Numbered from the stretch's first letter, positions 50,250-61,629 are shown. The stretch is 64,000 nucleotides of DNA from Niallia taxi (GCF_032818155.1 NZ_CP102589.1:2900001-2964000); one strand, 5' to 3'. The notes: generated by a model not told the origin, from the sequence alone. Program-made: numbers and translations.

Positions 50250-50561
50250 TTAAATAGACATTCTCATCATTTCTTGATACGCTTCGACTGCTTTGTTTCT
50301 AAATTCTAATGTAGCTGACATCATAACACTTGCCTTTTGTGATGTAATCATTACTTGCGAAAGATCAACGTCTTCTCCTTTTGCAAGCTTGTTTGTAAGA
50401 ACATCCGATTCATTTTGTGCTTTATTAACATTATTAATTGATTCCTTTAAAAAGGAAGAAAAGCTTTTTTGTACTTCTGAACCAGTCGCTTTGGTTGCTG
50501 TTGCAGAAGTGTTAGTTAACGGCAATGTGGATGACACTGCTGGAAGATTTACTGACGCCAT
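50250..50561 (-). CDS. fliE: Flagellar hook-basal body protein FliE
   Basis: FliE joins the MS ring to the proximal rod. The 103-aa sequence ends with LSQVMITSQKASVMMSATLE and FRNKAVEAYQEMMRMSI, diagnostic of FliE. It lies between flgC and fliF, as in B. subtilis. Confidence 0.95.
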   Translation of the reverse strand: MASVNLPAVSSTLPLTNTSATATKATGSEVQKSFSSFLKESINNVNKAQNESDVLTNKLAKGEDVDLSQVMITSQKASVMMSATLEFRNKAVEAYQEMMRMSI

Positions 50562-50570
50562 TTATAATAC

Positions 50571-51029
50571 CTACTTTCCAATCTCTAAAGTTTTCATAAG
50601 CATGCTTTTCGATGCATTTAATACTGTTACGTTCGCTTCATAAGACCTTGTAGCACTCATCAAATCAACCATTTCCCTTAATGGGTCAACATTCGGCATT
50701 TGTACATAACCGTCGGCATTAGCATCTGGGTTTTCCGGATCATACACCATTTCAAAAGGTGTTTCCGTATCTTCTGCAATCTTTGTTACTTTAACGCCAT
50801 TTCCTGTGGCTGAATTGCCTGCTGTTGCGGCATTCAAATGTGATGCAAATGAATTGCCCTCTTGTGCTTGCAATACCACTGATTTTCTTCTGTACGGCTC
50901 CCATTCACCATTCACTAGCTTTCCTCTTGTTGTTTCTGCATTCGCCATATTAGAGGAGATAACGTCCATTCGCAGCCTGTTTGCTGTTAGCGCAGAAGCA
51001 GTTGTATTCATGCTATGGAATATCGTCAT
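50571..51029 (-). CDS. flgC: Flagellar basal-body rod protein FlgC
   Basis: A proximal rod subunit. The N-terminus has SALTANRLRMDVISSNMANA with TTRG following, and the C-terminus has NVDPLREMVDLMSATRSYEA, both shared by rod proteins. The product is 152 aa. It follows flgB by one base. Confidence 0.96.
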   Translation of the reverse strand: MTIFHSMNTTASALTANRLRMDVISSNMANAETTRGKLVNGEWEPYRRKSVVLQAQEGNSFASHLNAATAGNSATGNGVKVTKIAEDTETPFEMVYDPENPDANADGYVQMPNVDPLREMVDLMSATRSYEANVTVLNASKSMLMKTLEIGK

Positions 51030-51030
51030 T

Positions 51031-51411
51031 TTATCTTCCTCCTTTTATGACATTTTCTAAAGAATTAAACTTACCGCTAATTCTCTCGACTAAAGCATTG
51101 TAGTAAATCTGATTTTCTGCCAGCTCACTCATCTCTTTATCCATATCAACACTGTTGCCATTGTTATTATAAGTAACGTTCTTATCTGTCTTTATTTGGA
51201 CAGAGCCAGTAGATCCTTCAAAATCAAAATGCCTGCTGTCAGTTTTGTTAGCATTCATGGCAGTTGCTAATGTATTTTTAAAGGTTACTTCCTTAGCCTT
51301 ATAATTAGGCGTATCGACGTTTGCGATATTTTGTGAGATAACCTTCTGTTTTGTATTTGAATAATTCAAAGCATTTTCTAGTGTTGAAATAGTATTCGAA
51401 AAAAGCTTCAT
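51031..51411 (-). CDS. flgB: Flagellar basal-body rod protein FlgB
   Basis: First gene of the fla/che operon and a proximal rod subunit. The N-terminal ALNYSNTKQKVISQNIANVD and TPNYKAKEVTF motifs and the C-terminal SELAENQIYYNALVERISGK are typical. The product is 126 aa, with GAGGTG before the ATG. A predicted leader of about 290 nt separates it from the main promoter. Confidence 0.96.
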   Translation of the reverse strand: MKLFSNTISTLENALNYSNTKQKVISQNIANVDTPNYKAKEVTFKNTLATAMNANKTDSRHFDFEGSTGSVQIKTDKNVTYNNNGNSVDMDKEMSELAENQIYYNALVERISGKFNSLENVIKGGR

Positions 51412-51521
51412 CTCACACCTCTTATTATCTATAATTATCGTATTTGTAGAATTTTGCAGTTTTATGACGAATATTTTTCAGATGATGTCTTTAATTGTAA
51501 TAAATGAAAAATAATCTGTCT

Positions 51522-51551
51522 ATCATAATAAGGTCAATTTTAATAATCCAA
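51522..51551 (-). promoter_or_regulatory. Second candidate fla/che promoter
   Basis: TTGGAT and TATGAT are spaced 18 bases apart on the minus strand, nearer to flgB than the other candidate. The region is very A/T-rich, so chance matches are likely. Confidence 0.35.
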
Positions 51552-51709
51552 TAGACCTATTTTAGTTAAAAATATTAAAGGAATTATCATTTCACTAATA
51601 AGAAAGGTATATTTTTGTTATTTTTGATATTGATTAACTCATCTTTAGGAACTACTAAATTTATAGTATCAATGAACTATCGCGTAACAATCATCTTGTC
51701 TATGTATCG

Positions 51710-51738
51710 AATATAATGTACAACGATTGTAATGTAAA
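51710..51738 (-). promoter_or_regulatory. Candidate sigma-A promoter of the fla/che operon
   Basis: TTTACA and TATATT are 17 bases apart on the minus strand, between the codY terminator and flgB. No sigma-D consensus was found in this 477-base gap. The rest of the gap holds A/T-rich leader sequence and the second promoter candidate. Confidence 0.5.
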
Positions 51739-51842
51739 TGATATATTTTGGAAAAATGTCGAATCATGTTGATGTGAAATCTTGATAAATCAATATTCTC
51801 TTAGAAAAACTTATTTCATTACCACTAATTCCCTGTTAATAA

Positions 51843-51888
51843 TAAAAAAAAAGAACCTTTTCCACGTAGGAAAAGGTTCTTTTTTTTA
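51843..51888 (-). terminator. Rho-independent terminator of the xerC-hslVU-codY operon
   Basis: A perfect stem AAGAACCTTTTCC/GGAAAAGGTTCTT with a five-base loop, flanked by T-run and A-run. It starts at the codY stop and isolates the fla/che promoter region. The A-run on the other side means it could also work on the plus strand. Confidence 0.92.
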
Positions 51889-52668
51889 TTAATTAGCTTT
51901 CAGCTTTTCTAATTCTAGCAAGAACTTATCGTTCAATACTTTAATGTAAGTTCCTTTCATTCCAAGAGAACGAGATTCAATTACACCAGCACTTTCTAGC
52001 TTGCGCAATGCATTAACAATAACAGATCTTGTAATACCGACTCTGTCTGCAATTTTTGAAGCAACTAAAAGTCCTTCATTTCCGTTCAATTCTTCAAAGA
52101 TGTGTTCAATTGCTTCTAATTCACTATAAGATAATGAACTAATCGCCATTTGCACAACAGCTTTGCTTCTTGCTTCTTCTTCGATTTCTTCTGCTTTTTC
52201 ACGAAGAATTTCCATACCAACAACAGTTGCACCATATTCAGCCAAAATTAGATCATCATCATGGAATTGTTCTTGTAGTCTTGCAAGAATTAATGTTCCA
52301 AGTCTTTCTCCGCCACCGATGATTGGCACGATCGTTGTAAGTCCTTTGCTGAATAGATCTTTGTTTTCAATTGGGAATGCTGTATATTCGCTTTCCACAT
52401 CCAAATTACTTGAAGTCACCTGAATATTAAAAAGATTATTTGTGTACTCTTCTGGGAATTGACGGTCTTCCAGCATTTTAATCATACGGTCATTTTCTAT
52501 TTGCTGGTTAATAGCAAAACCTAGTAATTTCCCTCTTCTGCTTACTACAAAAATATTTGCTTCAATAACTTCACTTAATGTCTCAGACATTTCTTTGAAG
52601 TTAACTGGCTTTCCAGCAGCTCTTTGCAGCATCGCATTAATTTTTCGAGTTTTTGACAATAAATCCAT
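51889..52668 (-). CDS. codY: GTP- and branched-chain amino-acid-sensing global repressor CodY
   Basis: CodY represses nutrient-limitation genes, and in B. subtilis also motility genes. The N-terminal GAF domain (about 1-155), starting [20 protein letters not shown], binds Ile/Val/Leu, and the C-terminal winged helix carries [20 protein letters not shown] and [19 protein letters not shown]. The product is 259 aa, the same as B. subtilis. It closes the codV-clpQ-clpY-codY set and lies next to the fla/che operon it may control. Confidence 0.97.
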   Translation of the reverse strand: MDLLSKTRKINAMLQRAAGKPVNFKEMSETLSEVIEANIFVVSRRGKLLGFAINQQIENDRMIKMLEDRQFPEEYTNNLFNIQVTSSNLDVESEYTAFPIENKDLFSKGLTTIVPIIGGGERLGTLILARLQEQFHDDDLILAEYGATVVGMEILREKAEEIEEEARSKAVVQMAISSLSYSELEAIEHIFEELNGNEGLLVASKIADRVGITRSVIVNALRKLESAGVIESRSLGMKGTYIKVLNDKFLLELEKLKAN

Positions 52669-52779
52669 TTTCTTTTCCTCCTATTAACTAAAACCAAAAC
52701 TGTCACTTATTCCTTCTTTATGGCTGCAGCATTTGATTGCTTCATCCTTTTAGGAGTACGTAATCGCATTAACACATTC

Positions 52780-54192
52780 TTAAAGAATAAATTGACTTAA
52801 ATCTTTATTTCTTGCAATCGCACCAAGTTTTTCTTCCACATATTGTGGAGTGATGGATACCTTATCCATCGTAATTTCAGGTGCTTCAAATGATAAATCC
52901 TCAAGCAATTTCTCAAGGATCGTATGAAGTCTTCTTGCTCCGATGTTATCTGTGTTCTGATTCACTTCATAAGCCACTTCTGCTATCTTACGTATAGCAT
53001 CGTCAGAAAATTCAATTTCTATACCTTCAGTTTGCAGTAATGCTTGATATTGCTTAATTAATGCATTATCAGGCTCTACAAGGATACGGTAAAAGTCATC
53101 AACTGTAAGCTTACCAAGTTCAACACGGATTGGGAAGCGACCTTGAAGCTCAGGAATCAAATCGGACGGCTTAGAGATATGGAATGCACCTGCCGCAATG
53201 AATAAAATATGATCTGTTTTAACAGATCCGTATTTTGTCACAATTGTCGAGCCTTCCACTACTGGAAGGATGTCACGCTGAACACCCTCTCTTGAGACAT
53301 CAGCAGAAGATCCGCCATTGCTTTTGCTTGCAATTTTATCGATTTCGTCGATAAAGATAATTCCCATTTGCTCTGCACGTACGACCGCTTCTTGTGTTAC
53401 TTCATCCATATCGATCAGCTTTTGTGCTTCTTCGTTAGTCAAAACAATTCTAGCTTCACGTACAGTCAATTTTCTTTTTTTCTTTTTCTTAGGCATAAAG
53501 CTGCTTAACGCATCCTGCATGTTCATACCCATTTGCTCCATACCAGAGCCTTGCAGCATATCGAACATAGATGGCTGCTGCTCATCTACCTCAACTGTAA
53601 TTGTTTCATTCTCAAGCTCGCCAAGCGCCAATTTTTCTTTAAGCACTTTTCTTTTTTCATATCTGCTTGATTCTTCCACAGTCGGTTCCTCTGTTTGAGT
53701 TTCCGAATTTCCGCCGCCAAACAACATTTCAAGCGGATTACTGTAGTTTTTTTGTTTTTTAGCAGAAGAAGGCATCATTAGGTCGACGAGACGGTTGTTC
53801 GCTGCAGACTCCGCTCTTTCTTTCACCTGAACCATCTTCTCTTCTTTTATAATTCGCACAGATGTTTCCACTAAATCTCTTACCATGGATTCAACATCTC
53901 TGCCGACATAACCGACTTCAGTGAACTTGGTCGCTTCCACTTTAACAAATGGTGCGCTAACAATTTTTGCGATTCGTCTTGCGATTTCCGTTTTACCTAC
54001 ACCAGTAGGTCCCATCATCAAGATGTTCTTTGGGCTGATTTCATCCCTTAGCTTTTCATCAAGCAACCCACGACGAAAACGGTTTCTTAACGCTATCGCA
54101 ACAGCTTTCTTTGCATCCTTTTGTCCAACAATATATTGATCAAGACGTTCTACAATTTGACGAGGTGTTAAGCTTGTGTTCTTATTCATCAA
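52780..54192 (-). CDS. hslU: HslU (ClpY) ATPase subunit of the HslVU protease
   Basis: An AAA+ unfoldase that feeds substrates to HslV. Walker A is [17 protein letters not shown] (about residues 59-75), Walker B is [11 protein letters not shown], and the I-domain insertion (about 115-245) contains Met- and Lys-rich segments. The C-terminal tail KDLSQFIL inserts into HslV. The product is 470 aa. It lies 12 bases after hslV. Confidence 0.96.
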   Translation of the reverse strand: MMNKNTSLTPRQIVERLDQYIVGQKDAKKAVAIALRNRFRRGLLDEKLRDEISPKNILMMGPTGVGKTEIARRIAKIVSAPFVKVEATKFTEVGYVGRDVESMVRDLVETSVRIIKEEKMVQVKERAESAANNRLVDLMMPSSAKKQKNYSNPLEMLFGGGNSETQTEEPTVEESSRYEKRKVLKEKLALGELENETITVEVDEQQPSMFDMLQGSGMEQMGMNMQDALSSFMPKKKKKRKLTVREARIVLTNEEAQKLIDMDEVTQEAVVRAEQMGIIFIDEIDKIASKSNGGSSADVSREGVQRDILPVVEGSTIVTKYGSVKTDHILFIAAGAFHISKPSDLIPELQGRFPIRVELGKLTVDDFYRILVEPDNALIKQYQALLQTEGIEIEFSDDAIRKIAEVAYEVNQNTDNIGARRLHTILEKLLEDLSFEAPEITMDKVSITPQYVEEKLGAIARNKDLSQFIL

Positions 54193-54204
54193 GTAATCCT
54201 CTCC

Positions 54205-54756
54205 TTATAATTCTTCTACAATAATATTATTGTTCGTATATACACAAATATCGCCAGCGATTTCAAGAGCTGCCTTTGCTATTTCATAAGCAGATAGATG
54301 TTCGCCTGAGTATTGTTTAAGAGCTCTTCCAGCTGATAATGCGTAGTTTCCGCCAGAACCAATCGCTAAAATTCCGTCATCTGGCTCTATAACTTCACCT
54401 GTTCCAGATACAAGCAGCAAATCTGTTTCATTCATAATGATGAGCATCGCTTCAAGCTTGCGTAAAATCTTGTCACTTCTCCAAAGCTTCGCAAGCTCAA
54501 CTGCCGCTCTTTGCAGATTCCCGTTATACTCTTCCAATTTCCCTTCGAACAGCTCAAATAAAGTAAAGGCATCAGCAACAGAGCCTGCAAAACCGGCAAT
54601 CACTTTTCCGTTAAAAAGTTTTCTTACCTTTTTTGCAGTATGTTTCATCACGACAGCATTGCCGAAAGTGACTTGACCATCACCTGACATGGCGCATTTC
54701 CCTTTATGTTGAACAGCAAAAATAGTAGTTGCATGAAACTGTGGTAGTCCAGACAT
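54205..54756 (-). CDS. hslV: HslV (ClpQ) peptidase subunit
   Basis: The proteasome-beta-like peptidase of HslVU. The conserved block [20 protein letters not shown] follows the start, with [19 protein letters not shown] and [20 protein letters not shown]. In B. subtilis CodW the mature enzyme keeps a short N-terminal extension with Ser as nucleophile. Here the extension is MSGLPQFHA, three residues longer than the B. subtilis MSSFHA. The product is 183 aa. Confidence 0.95.
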   Translation of the reverse strand: MSGLPQFHATTIFAVQHKGKCAMSGDGQVTFGNAVVMKHTAKKVRKLFNGKVIAGFAGSVADAFTLFELFEGKLEEYNGNLQRAAVELAKLWRSDKILRKLEAMLIIMNETDLLLVSGTGEVIEPDDGILAIGSGGNYALSAGRALKQYSGEHLSAYEIAKAALEIAGDICVYTNNNIIVEEL

Positions 54757-54784
54757 CTTTACTTCCTCCTTTATCCATTTACAG

Positions 54785-55690
54785 CTATGCCCTTGGATGG
54801 AAGGACATATATGTTTTTTTTAAGTAGTCGCTTGTGACATGTGTATAAATTTGGGTGGATGATAAAAAAGCATGACCCAATAATTCTTGTACAGTCCGCA
54901 TATCGGCACCGTTTGCCAAGAGATGTGTAGCAAATGAATGGCGAAGTTTATGCGGATGGATTTTGCCTTTCGTAGCAGACGATTCCATCATTCTGTTAAG
55001 AATATCGCGCACACCGTTTTCAGTGAGCGGTCCCCCTTTATAATTGACAAACAAAAAGGGATGATTCGTCTTGTTTTTATCCATCAGCTTACTTCTGCTG
55101 TTCTCTATGTAAGATTCAAGGGCGGTATGGGCAAAGCTGCCAAATGGAACATACCGCTCCTTTTTACCTTTCCCCTTTACCAGCAATGTCGAGATGCTGA
55201 AATCGATATCTTTCATTTCGATTTTTGTGCATTCACCAACCCGGATTCCTGTTGCATACAGAAGCTCCAGGATGGCGACATTCCTTTTTCCCAGCATGCT
55301 TGTCGTATCACATGAACGAAAAATATGCTGCAATTCCTCTTCATAAAAGAAATCTGGCAGTCTGCTTTCCAGCTTCGGTATACTGACAACTGCAAAGGGA
55401 TTGCTTTCCACTATATTCTCTCTAGCTAAAAATCGGTAAAAGCTCCGAAGACTAGATATTTTACGGGCAATAGATTTTCTTGCAAGCTCCTCATTGAACA
55501 GCTCTGTCAAAAAAATCCGCACATCCTGTGCGCTTACTTCCTTCACATGCCCAAGCAATTGCTTGGACATAAAAAGGGAAAATTGCTGTATATCCTTTTT
55601 ATAGACATCAATCGTATACGGTGAGCAGTTTTTTTCAATCTTCAAGTATTCAATAAACAGGTTCAAGAAAGCGTTTTGTTCCTTATTCAT
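54785..55690 (-). CDS. xerC: Tyrosine recombinase XerC (CodV)
   Basis: One of the two recombinases that resolve chromosome dimers at dif. The catalytic residues are visible: Arg in [10 protein letters not shown], Lys in [12 protein letters not shown], His and Arg in [14 protein letters not shown], and His and Tyr in [15 protein letters not shown]. The N-terminal SAM-like domain (about 5-90) binds DNA. The product is 301 aa. It begins the xerC-hslV-hslU-codY operon. Confidence 0.95.
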   Translation of the reverse strand: MNKEQNAFLNLFIEYLKIEKNCSPYTIDVYKKDIQQFSLFMSKQLLGHVKEVSAQDVRIFLTELFNEELARKSIARKISSLRSFYRFLARENIVESNPFAVVSIPKLESRLPDFFYEEELQHIFRSCDTTSMLGKRNVAILELLYATGIRVGECTKIEMKDIDFSISTLLVKGKGKKERYVPFGSFAHTALESYIENSRSKLMDKNKTNHPFLFVNYKGGPLTENGVRDILNRMMESSATKGKIHPHKLRHSFATHLLANGADMRTVQELLGHAFLSSTQIYTHVTSDYLKKTYMSFHPRA

Positions 55691-55749
55691 TGCTTCACCT
55701 CACAACGGCTTCACTATATTAACATACTTTGTAGCGACAAGCAATTAAT

Positions 55750-57063
55750 TTACACATTCTTCATAAAGTTCTGAATTGTTTCTAACGCTCTGTTAGCGTG
55801 CTGTTCATACCTTTCCTTTTTCCCTTTTATTCTAGTTGGTAGCTCAGGGAAAAGTCCAAAGTTAGCATTCATCGGCTGGAAAGTTTTCGCGTTCGTCTTC
55901 GTGATATAATTCGCCATGCTGCCAATAGCTGTTTCGACTGGGAATTGGATCAACGGTTCACCATTTACAAGCTTCGCTGCATTAATACCTGCAACAAGAC
56001 CGCTTGCTGCCGATTCCACATAGCCTTCTACGCCTGTCATTTGTCCAGCAAAGAAAAGATTAGGACGGTTTCTGAACTGATATGTCGCATTAAGAACTTT
56101 CGGTGAGTTGATGAAAGTGTTTCTGTGCATAACGCCATAACGGACAATTTCTGCGTTTTCAAGACCTGGTATTAAGCGAAGCACTTCTTTTTGTGGTCCC
56201 CATTTTAAATGTGTCTGAAAACCGACAATATTGTACAATGTTCCTGCTGCATCATCTTGACGAAGCTGAACAACTGCATATGGACGCTTCCCTGTTTTTG
56301 GATCTTCAAGACCAACAGGCTTCATTGGTCCAAACAGCATTGTCTTTCTACCCCTTGAAGCCATTACTTCAATAGGCATGCATCCTTCAAAGAAAATTTC
56401 CTTTTCGAATTCCTTTAAAGGTACTGTTTCAGCATCTATCAATGCTTCATAGAAGCGGTCAAATTCCTCTTCTGTCATCGGACAGTTTAAATATGCTGCT
56501 TCTCCCTTGTCATAGCGAGATTTCAAATATACCTTATCTAAGTCTATGCTGTCTTTTTCAATGATAGGAGCTGCTGCATCATAAAAATACAAATAATCTT
56601 CTCCTGTAAGTTCCTTTAAGCTTTCTGAAAGTGCCGCACTAGTTAGCGGTCCTGTCGCAATTACAGTTACCCCTTCTGGAATAGATGTAACCTCTTCATT
56701 AATAACCGTAACATTTGGGTGGTTTTTGACCATCTCTGTCACTCTACCTGCGAATTCATGTCTATCAACAGCAAGTGCGCCGCCTGCCGGTACTGCACAA
56801 AGGTCCGCAGAATCAATAATAACGGAGTCTAGTCGTCTCATTTCTTCTTTCAGAACTCCAACAGCATTTGTTAGCGCATTTCCTCGTAATGAGTTGCTGC
56901 ATACTAGCTCTGCAAATTTATCTGTATGATGTGCAGGAGTTTGTTTGACAGGTCTCATCTCGTAAAGATTTACCTTTATTCCTCTTTTGGCAATTTGCCA
57001 AGCTGCTTCACTTCCAGCAAGCCCGGCACCAATTACATTAACAATCTTTTGTGTATCTTGCAT
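55750..57063 (-). CDS. trmFO: Methylenetetrahydrofolate-tRNA-(uracil-5-)-methyltransferase TrmFO
   Basis: TrmFO makes 5-methyluridine 54 in tRNA using methylene-THF and FAD. The FAD motif [16 protein letters not shown] (about residues 10-25) and the catalytic cysteines in [13 protein letters not shown] and [15 protein letters not shown] are present. The C-terminal half includes [20 protein letters not shown]. The product is 437 aa. It lies between topA and xerC, as in B. subtilis (formerly gid). Confidence 0.96.
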   Translation of the reverse strand: MQDTQKIVNVIGAGLAGSEAAWQIAKRGIKVNLYEMRPVKQTPAHHTDKFAELVCSNSLRGNALTNAVGVLKEEMRRLDSVIIDSADLCAVPAGGALAVDRHEFAGRVTEMVKNHPNVTVINEEVTSIPEGVTVIATGPLTSAALSESLKELTGEDYLYFYDAAAPIIEKDSIDLDKVYLKSRYDKGEAAYLNCPMTEEEFDRFYEALIDAETVPLKEFEKEIFFEGCMPIEVMASRGRKTMLFGPMKPVGLEDPKTGKRPYAVVQLRQDDAAGTLYNIVGFQTHLKWGPQKEVLRLIPGLENAEIVRYGVMHRNTFINSPKVLNATYQFRNRPNLFFAGQMTGVEGYVESAASGLVAGINAAKLVNGEPLIQFPVETAIGSMANYITKTNAKTFQPMNANFGLFPELPTRIKGKKERYEQHANRALETIQNFMKNV

Positions 57064-57294
57064 TGTAAATCCTCCAACTTAATATTATCTATAAGCTTCT
57101 CAGTGCGCAAAAATCCTTATCATGCATATGTATGCTTAACACTAGCCGATTCTTATAGTAGTAAGCAAATGTCCATACAATTATAAGCTAAAAATATATC
57201 CTTTAGCATTTTACACTACGTTTTGCATCTTGAAAAGTTTCAACTTATGGACAATTGTCCTAAATCTCATTAAAACAGTTATTCATACACACGG

Positions 57295-57322
57295 AAAGAG
57301 TGAGCATATAGCGCTCACTCTT
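57295..57322 (-). terminator. Hairpin after topA, probable terminator
   Basis: AAAGAGTGAGC and GCTCACTCTTT pair perfectly around a short loop, a few bases after the topA stop. The U run on the minus strand is short (CTTTCC), so termination may be partial. No other element is evident in the topA-trmFO gap. Confidence 0.6.
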
Positions 57323-57325
57323 TTG

Positions 57326-59404
57326 TTAGCTTTGAGGTTCTTCCTTATAGTCGCATTCGACACATTGGACTTGGACACCTTTTTTCAGCTTTTTCTCTAC
57401 AAGCATATTATCACATTTTGGACATGGGCGCTGTAAAGGTTTATCCCAAGAAATGAAATCGCACTCTGGGAAACGGTCACAACCATAAAAAATCCGGCGC
57501 TTTTTGCTTTTTCTTTCAATGATATTACCTTCAGAACATTTCGGACATTTCACGCCAATTTCTTTGACTATCGCCTTTGTATTACGGCAATCAGGGAAAT
57601 TGCTGCATGCCATAAACTTGCCGTATCTGCCCATTTTAAACACCATTGGATTGCCGCATTCCTCGCAATCCTCACCTGCGGGCTCATCCTTTATTTCCAC
57701 AGATTGCATTTCTTTTTCAGCCTTATCAAGGCTTTGTTCAAAAATTTTATAAAAACTATCAATAACCTTGACCCAGTTTATTTGCCCTGCCTCAATATTA
57801 TCAAGATTTTGCTCCATATGTGCAGTAAAGTCGACATCAAGAATTTCCGGGAAGAACTCAAGTATCAGCTCAAGCACTATTTCACCAAGCTCTGTCGGCA
57901 CAAACCTTTTATTATCAAGAGCAACATATCCGCGTTTTTGGATCGTATCCAGCGTAGGAGCAAATGTGGAAGGACGCCCTATGCCAAGCTCCTCTAATGT
58001 TTTTACTAACCTTGCCTCTGTATACCTTGGCGGCGGCTGTGTGAAGTGCTGCTTTGGATCAATATCCTTATTGATGACTTCATCTCCCTCTTTTAAATCA
58101 GGGAGCTGTTTGTTATGCTCTTCTACCGCATCATCTGTACTTTCCACATACACCTTCATAAACCCAGGGAATTTAATTTTGGAACCTGTCGCACGGAACT
58201 TAACATCGCCGTTACGAAGATCCACACTCATGGTATCCATAACTGCCGGTGCCATTTGGCTCGCAATAAATCTTTCCCAAATAAGCTTATACAAGCGAAG
58301 CTGATCTCTAGAGAGATGTTCTTTTAAGGAATTAGGCTCTCTGTGTGTGCTTGTAGGTCTGACCGCTTCATGGGCATCTTGAGCATTTGCGTTTTTCTTT
58401 TCTTTACGGTTTTGCTCTTTTGTATATTCATTCCCATAGTTTGAAGTAATGTATTCATGTGCTTCCGTTTGGGCAACTTCCGAAATTCGAGTTGAGTCTG
58501 TTCTCATATAAGTAATTAAGCCGACTGTGCCTTCTTTTTTACCTAAATCAATTCCTTCATATAGCTGTTGGGCAAGCATCATTGTCTTTTTCGCTCTGAA
58601 ATTCAGCTTTCTTGCTGCCTCCTGTTGCAGGGATGAAGTTGTAAAAGGAACCGCAGGATTCCGTTTACGCTCCTTCTTCGTTACCTTCTCAACAGTAAAC
58701 TTGTTGCCATTAAGCTGGTTTTTGACATTTTGTACTTCCTCTTCAGAATGAAGCTCTAACTTTTTATCTTTCAAACCGTAAAACGCTGCCTCAAAGCTAG
58801 TTTTTCCCTTTGCGAAGCTTCCTTCTATTGACCAATATTCTTCAGGTACAAATGCTTTTATTTCATGTTCCCTGTCGATGATTAACCGCACTGCCACAGA
58901 TTGTACTCTACCAGCACTCAAGCCTTTTTTGACCTTTTTCCATAGCAACGGACTGATATTATAGCCTACCAATCGGTCGAGCACCCGTCTTGCTTGCTGG
59001 GAATCGACTAAATCCATGTTTATTGGCCTTGGATGCTTGAATGACTCCTTAATGGCATCTTTAGTGATTTCATTAAAGACGACACGGCAATCTGAATCCA
59101 CATCAACCTGAAGGCTGTTTGCCAAATGCCAAGCAATTGCTTCCCCTTCACGATCCGGATCGGCTGCGAGGTATATTTTTTTTGCCTTTTTAGCTGCTGT
59201 TTTTAATTCCTTTAATACAGGACCTTTTCCACGTATCGTTATGTACTTCGGTTCGTACTCTTTTTCTACGTCTACACCCATTTGGCTTCTAGGCAAGTCT
59301 CTGATATGTCCCATTGATGCTTTAACTTTATATTTTTTACCTAAATAGCGTTCAATTGTTTTCGCCTTTGCTGGCGACTCTACTATTACTAGAAACTCTG
59401 ACAT
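57326..59404 (-). CDS. topA: DNA topoisomerase I
   Basis: A type IA topoisomerase that relaxes negative supercoils. The Toprim domain has [18 protein letters not shown] and [17 protein letters not shown], and the active-site Tyr lies in [15 protein letters not shown] (about residue 300). Three C-terminal Cys4 zinc fingers are visible (CEEC to CSNFPDC, CPKC to CDRFPEC, CPKC to CVEC). The product is 692 aa, matching B. subtilis TopA (691). It follows dprA. Confidence 0.97.
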   Translation of the reverse strand: MSEFLVIVESPAKAKTIERYLGKKYKVKASMGHIRDLPRSQMGVDVEKEYEPKYITIRGKGPVLKELKTAAKKAKKIYLAADPDREGEAIAWHLANSLQVDVDSDCRVVFNEITKDAIKESFKHPRPINMDLVDSQQARRVLDRLVGYNISPLLWKKVKKGLSAGRVQSVAVRLIIDREHEIKAFVPEEYWSIEGSFAKGKTSFEAAFYGLKDKKLELHSEEEVQNVKNQLNGNKFTVEKVTKKERKRNPAVPFTTSSLQQEAARKLNFRAKKTMMLAQQLYEGIDLGKKEGTVGLITYMRTDSTRISEVAQTEAHEYITSNYGNEYTKEQNRKEKKNANAQDAHEAVRPTSTHREPNSLKEHLSRDQLRLYKLIWERFIASQMAPAVMDTMSVDLRNGDVKFRATGSKIKFPGFMKVYVESTDDAVEEHNKQLPDLKEGDEVINKDIDPKQHFTQPPPRYTEARLVKTLEELGIGRPSTFAPTLDTIQKRGYVALDNKRFVPTELGEIVLELILEFFPEILDVDFTAHMEQNLDNIEAGQINWVKVIDSFYKIFEQSLDKAEKEMQSVEIKDEPAGEDCEECGNPMVFKMGRYGKFMACSNFPDCRNTKAIVKEIGVKCPKCSEGNIIERKSKKRRIFYGCDRFPECDFISWDKPLQRPCPKCDNMLVEKKLKKGVQVQCVECDYKEEPQS

Positions 59405-59443
59405 CCAACGTCCTCCTTAGAGGGATTATAAATATTCATTATT

Positions 59444-59470
59444 ATTGTATACTATGTTCGCTTTTGTCAA
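59444..59470 (-). promoter_or_regulatory. Candidate topA promoter
   Basis: A perfect -35 TTGACA is followed 15 bases later by TACAAT on the minus strand, about 40 bases before the topA ATG. The spacing is short of the optimal 17, which can make a promoter sensitive to supercoiling; that is an inference. Confidence 0.5.
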
Positions 59471-59649
59471 ACATTACGAAATAAGTAAACGGTTACACTG
59501 TTATTATATGAATGGAAATCCTTGAAAATTTATTGTTACATCTGTTGCAAACAGTATAACAGATTGTAAAAAATAGCAATACTTTTTTAAAAAATAATGG
59601 AAAATAGATGCATTCTATTTCCCATAATACTATTATTACTACTTTTAAT

Positions 59650-60516
59650 TTACGTTGTAAATTCCCATTCTTCCAATATATCTGCTGCATTTGTTACTAG
59701 CTTTGCCCCATGCTTAATCAAATCATTCGTTCCATCTGAATATTTACTGAAAATGCTGCCAGGAATAGCAAATACATCCCTACCTTCTTGTAAGGCAAGA
59801 TTTGCTGTTATTAGCGAGCCGCTTTGTCTTTTTGCCTCGACTACAAGCGTGCCTTTTGTTATACCACTAATAATTCTGTTACGCATTGGAAACTGCCATT
59901 TTTGGGGTCTTGTATTTGGAGGATATTCAGACAACAGAAGCTGGGATTTCATCATTTTCTCTGCTAAAGGCAGATTATGCTTCGGATAAATATGATCAAA
60001 TCCGCCGGCAATAATGCCAATTGTTTTGCCGTTAAATTCGACTGCCGTTTCATGTGCGAGAGCATCCACACCAGCGGCAAGACCACTGACAATGACGACC
60101 TGCTCGTTAACAAGCTCTTGCATCATTGCCTTTAAAGTGTGTCTGCTGTATACTGTGGCATCACGGGAGCCTACTATTGCCAATTGCCTCGGCTTTTGTA
60201 ATAGAGATAGATCTCCTTTTGCATAAAGCACCCAGGGCGGCTGATATATTTCCTTTAACAAACTTGGATAACAGGGGTCAAAATAGGTGATTATGTGAAT
60301 TCCTTGCTGTGTGTATTGCTGAATTTGTTGATGAATGGTGTGGGAATAAAAGTCTTCGAGGGTTTCTTTGTCGAGTAAGTTTCCGTATGGATGGCAGCTA
60401 TCACGGAGGAAGTGAAGTCCAGGATCTGTTTTCAATATGGTAAAAATTCTTTTCCATGTCATTTTTCGGCAATGATGCAAGACAATTAATGTTTCTCTTA
60501 AATCATGTAACAGCAC
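59650..60516 (-). CDS. dprA: DNA processing protein DprA (Smf)
   Basis: DprA loads RecA onto incoming single-stranded DNA during transformation. The Rossmann-like core has QLAIVGSRDATVYSRHTL, VIVSGLAAGVDALAHETA, GFDHIYPKHNLPLAEKM and PMRNRIISGITKGTLVVEA. The start is uncertain: I favour a GTG at 60516, with AAAGGG a few bases upstream, giving 288 aa. The frame is open to a TTG at 60543 without a ribosome binding site. Confidence 0.92.
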   Translation of the reverse strand: MLLHDLRETLIVLHHCRKMTWKRIFTILKTDPGLHFLRDSCHPYGNLLDKETLEDFYSHTIHQQIQQYTQQGIHIITYFDPCYPSLLKEIYQPPWVLYAKGDLSLLQKPRQLAIVGSRDATVYSRHTLKAMMQELVNEQVVIVSGLAAGVDALAHETAVEFNGKTIGIIAGGFDHIYPKHNLPLAEKMMKSQLLLSEYPPNTRPQKWQFPMRNRIISGITKGTLVVEAKRQSGSLITANLALQEGRDVFAIPGSIFSKYSDGTNDLIKHGAKLVTNAADILEEWEFTT

Positions 60517-60580
60517 ACTCAACCCTTTCTTGTATATATTCAATTACTATTATAAAAATACATTTACCTGTCTCCTTTTT

Positions 60581-60610
60581 ATTATAATAAATTCTCCTCT
60601 TTAATTCCAA
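60581..60610 (-). promoter_or_regulatory. Candidate dprA promoter
   Basis: TTGGAA and a perfect TATAAT are 18 bases apart on the minus strand, between the sucCD terminator and dprA. No competence (ComK) box pair was recognised. Confidence 0.5.
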
Positions 60611-60653
60611 AGATTTTCTATATAATAGAAGAAACTCGTCTTTTTTTTTGCAC

Positions 60654-60694
60654 AAAAAGGCTAGCCTCCAGCGTTAAGCTAAGGCTAGCCTTTT
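60654..60694 (-). terminator. Rho-independent terminator of sucCD
   Basis: AAAAGGCTAGCC and GGCTAGCCTTTTT form a 12-bp stem with a 16-base loop, starting a few bases after the sucD stop. Confidence 0.9.
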
Positions 60695-60705
60695 ACTTGT
60701 TAAAA

Positions 60706-61629
60706 TTAGACTCTGCTTTCTTCCACCTTATGCGTTTTGCATTTGTCTAAAAGATCTGTTTCCTTCAACACTTCAATCAATGTTGCACCCATTTCAGCAG
60801 GAGTAGGGGCTACCTTGATTCCACATTCATTCATTGTTTTGATTTTTTCATCTGCCGTTCCCTTACCGCCTGAAATGATCGCACCTGCATGACCCATCCT
60901 TTTTCCTGGAGGTGCTGTTCTTCCACCGATAAAGCCAACAACAGGTTTTGTCATATTGGCTTTGACCCACTCGGCTGCTTCTTCTTCTGCCGTTCCGCCA
61001 ATTTCACCAATCATAATAACCGCATACGTGTCTTCATCCTCATTGAACTGCTTCAACACGTCAATAAAGTCTGTGCCATTAACAGGGTCTCCCCCAATTC
61101 CTACTGCCGTAGACTGACCTATTCCTGCCTGTGTCAGCTGATGAACCGCTTCATATGTCAAAGTGCCTGAACGGGAAACAACGCCAACATGACCCTTTGT
61201 ATGGATATATCCAGGCATAATTCCAATCTTACACTCATCTGGAGTGATAACTCCCGGACAGTTCGGGCCTATTAATCTTGTTTTTTTGCCTTCCATATAA
61301 CGTTTAACCTTTACCATATCTAAAACAGGGATATGCTCTGTTATACAAATCGTCAAATCTAGCTCTGCATCAACAGCTTCCATAATTGCATCTGCTGCAA
61401 ACGGGGCAGGCACATAGTTGACAGATACTGTTGCATTTGTTGCTGCAACAGCTTCTTTCATTGTATTAAAAACCGGAACACCTTCTACTGCTGTTCCACC
61501 TTTACCAGGTGTTACCCCAGCAACAATTTTTGTGCCATATTCGAGCATCTGCTTCGTATGAAAAAGAGCCGTTGCTCCTGTAATACCTTGAACAATGACT
61601 TTCGTTTCTTTATTGATGAATATGCTCAT
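60706..61629 (-). CDS. sucD: Succinyl-CoA synthetase, alpha subunit
   Basis: The alpha subunit binds CoA and carries the phosphohistidine intermediate in the TCA cycle step from succinyl-CoA to succinate. The CoA-binding fold has [18 protein letters not shown] and GVTPGKGG, and the active His lies in [18 protein letters not shown]. The ATG at 61629 has GGGGGAG six bases upstream and overlaps the end of sucC by 20 bases. The product is 307 aa. Confidence 0.97.
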   Translation of the reverse strand: MSIFINKETKVIVQGITGATALFHTKQMLEYGTKIVAGVTPGKGGTAVEGVPVFNTMKEAVAATNATVSVNYVPAPFAADAIMEAVDAELDLTICITEHIPVLDMVKVKRYMEGKKTRLIGPNCPGVITPDECKIGIMPGYIHTKGHVGVVSRSGTLTYEAVHQLTQAGIGQSTAVGIGGDPVNGTDFIDVLKQFNEDEDTYAVIMIGEIGGTAEEEAAEWVKANMTKPVVGFIGGRTAPPGKRMGHAGAIISGGKGTADEKIKTMNECGIKVAPTPAEMGATLIEVLKETDLLDKCKTHKVEESRV

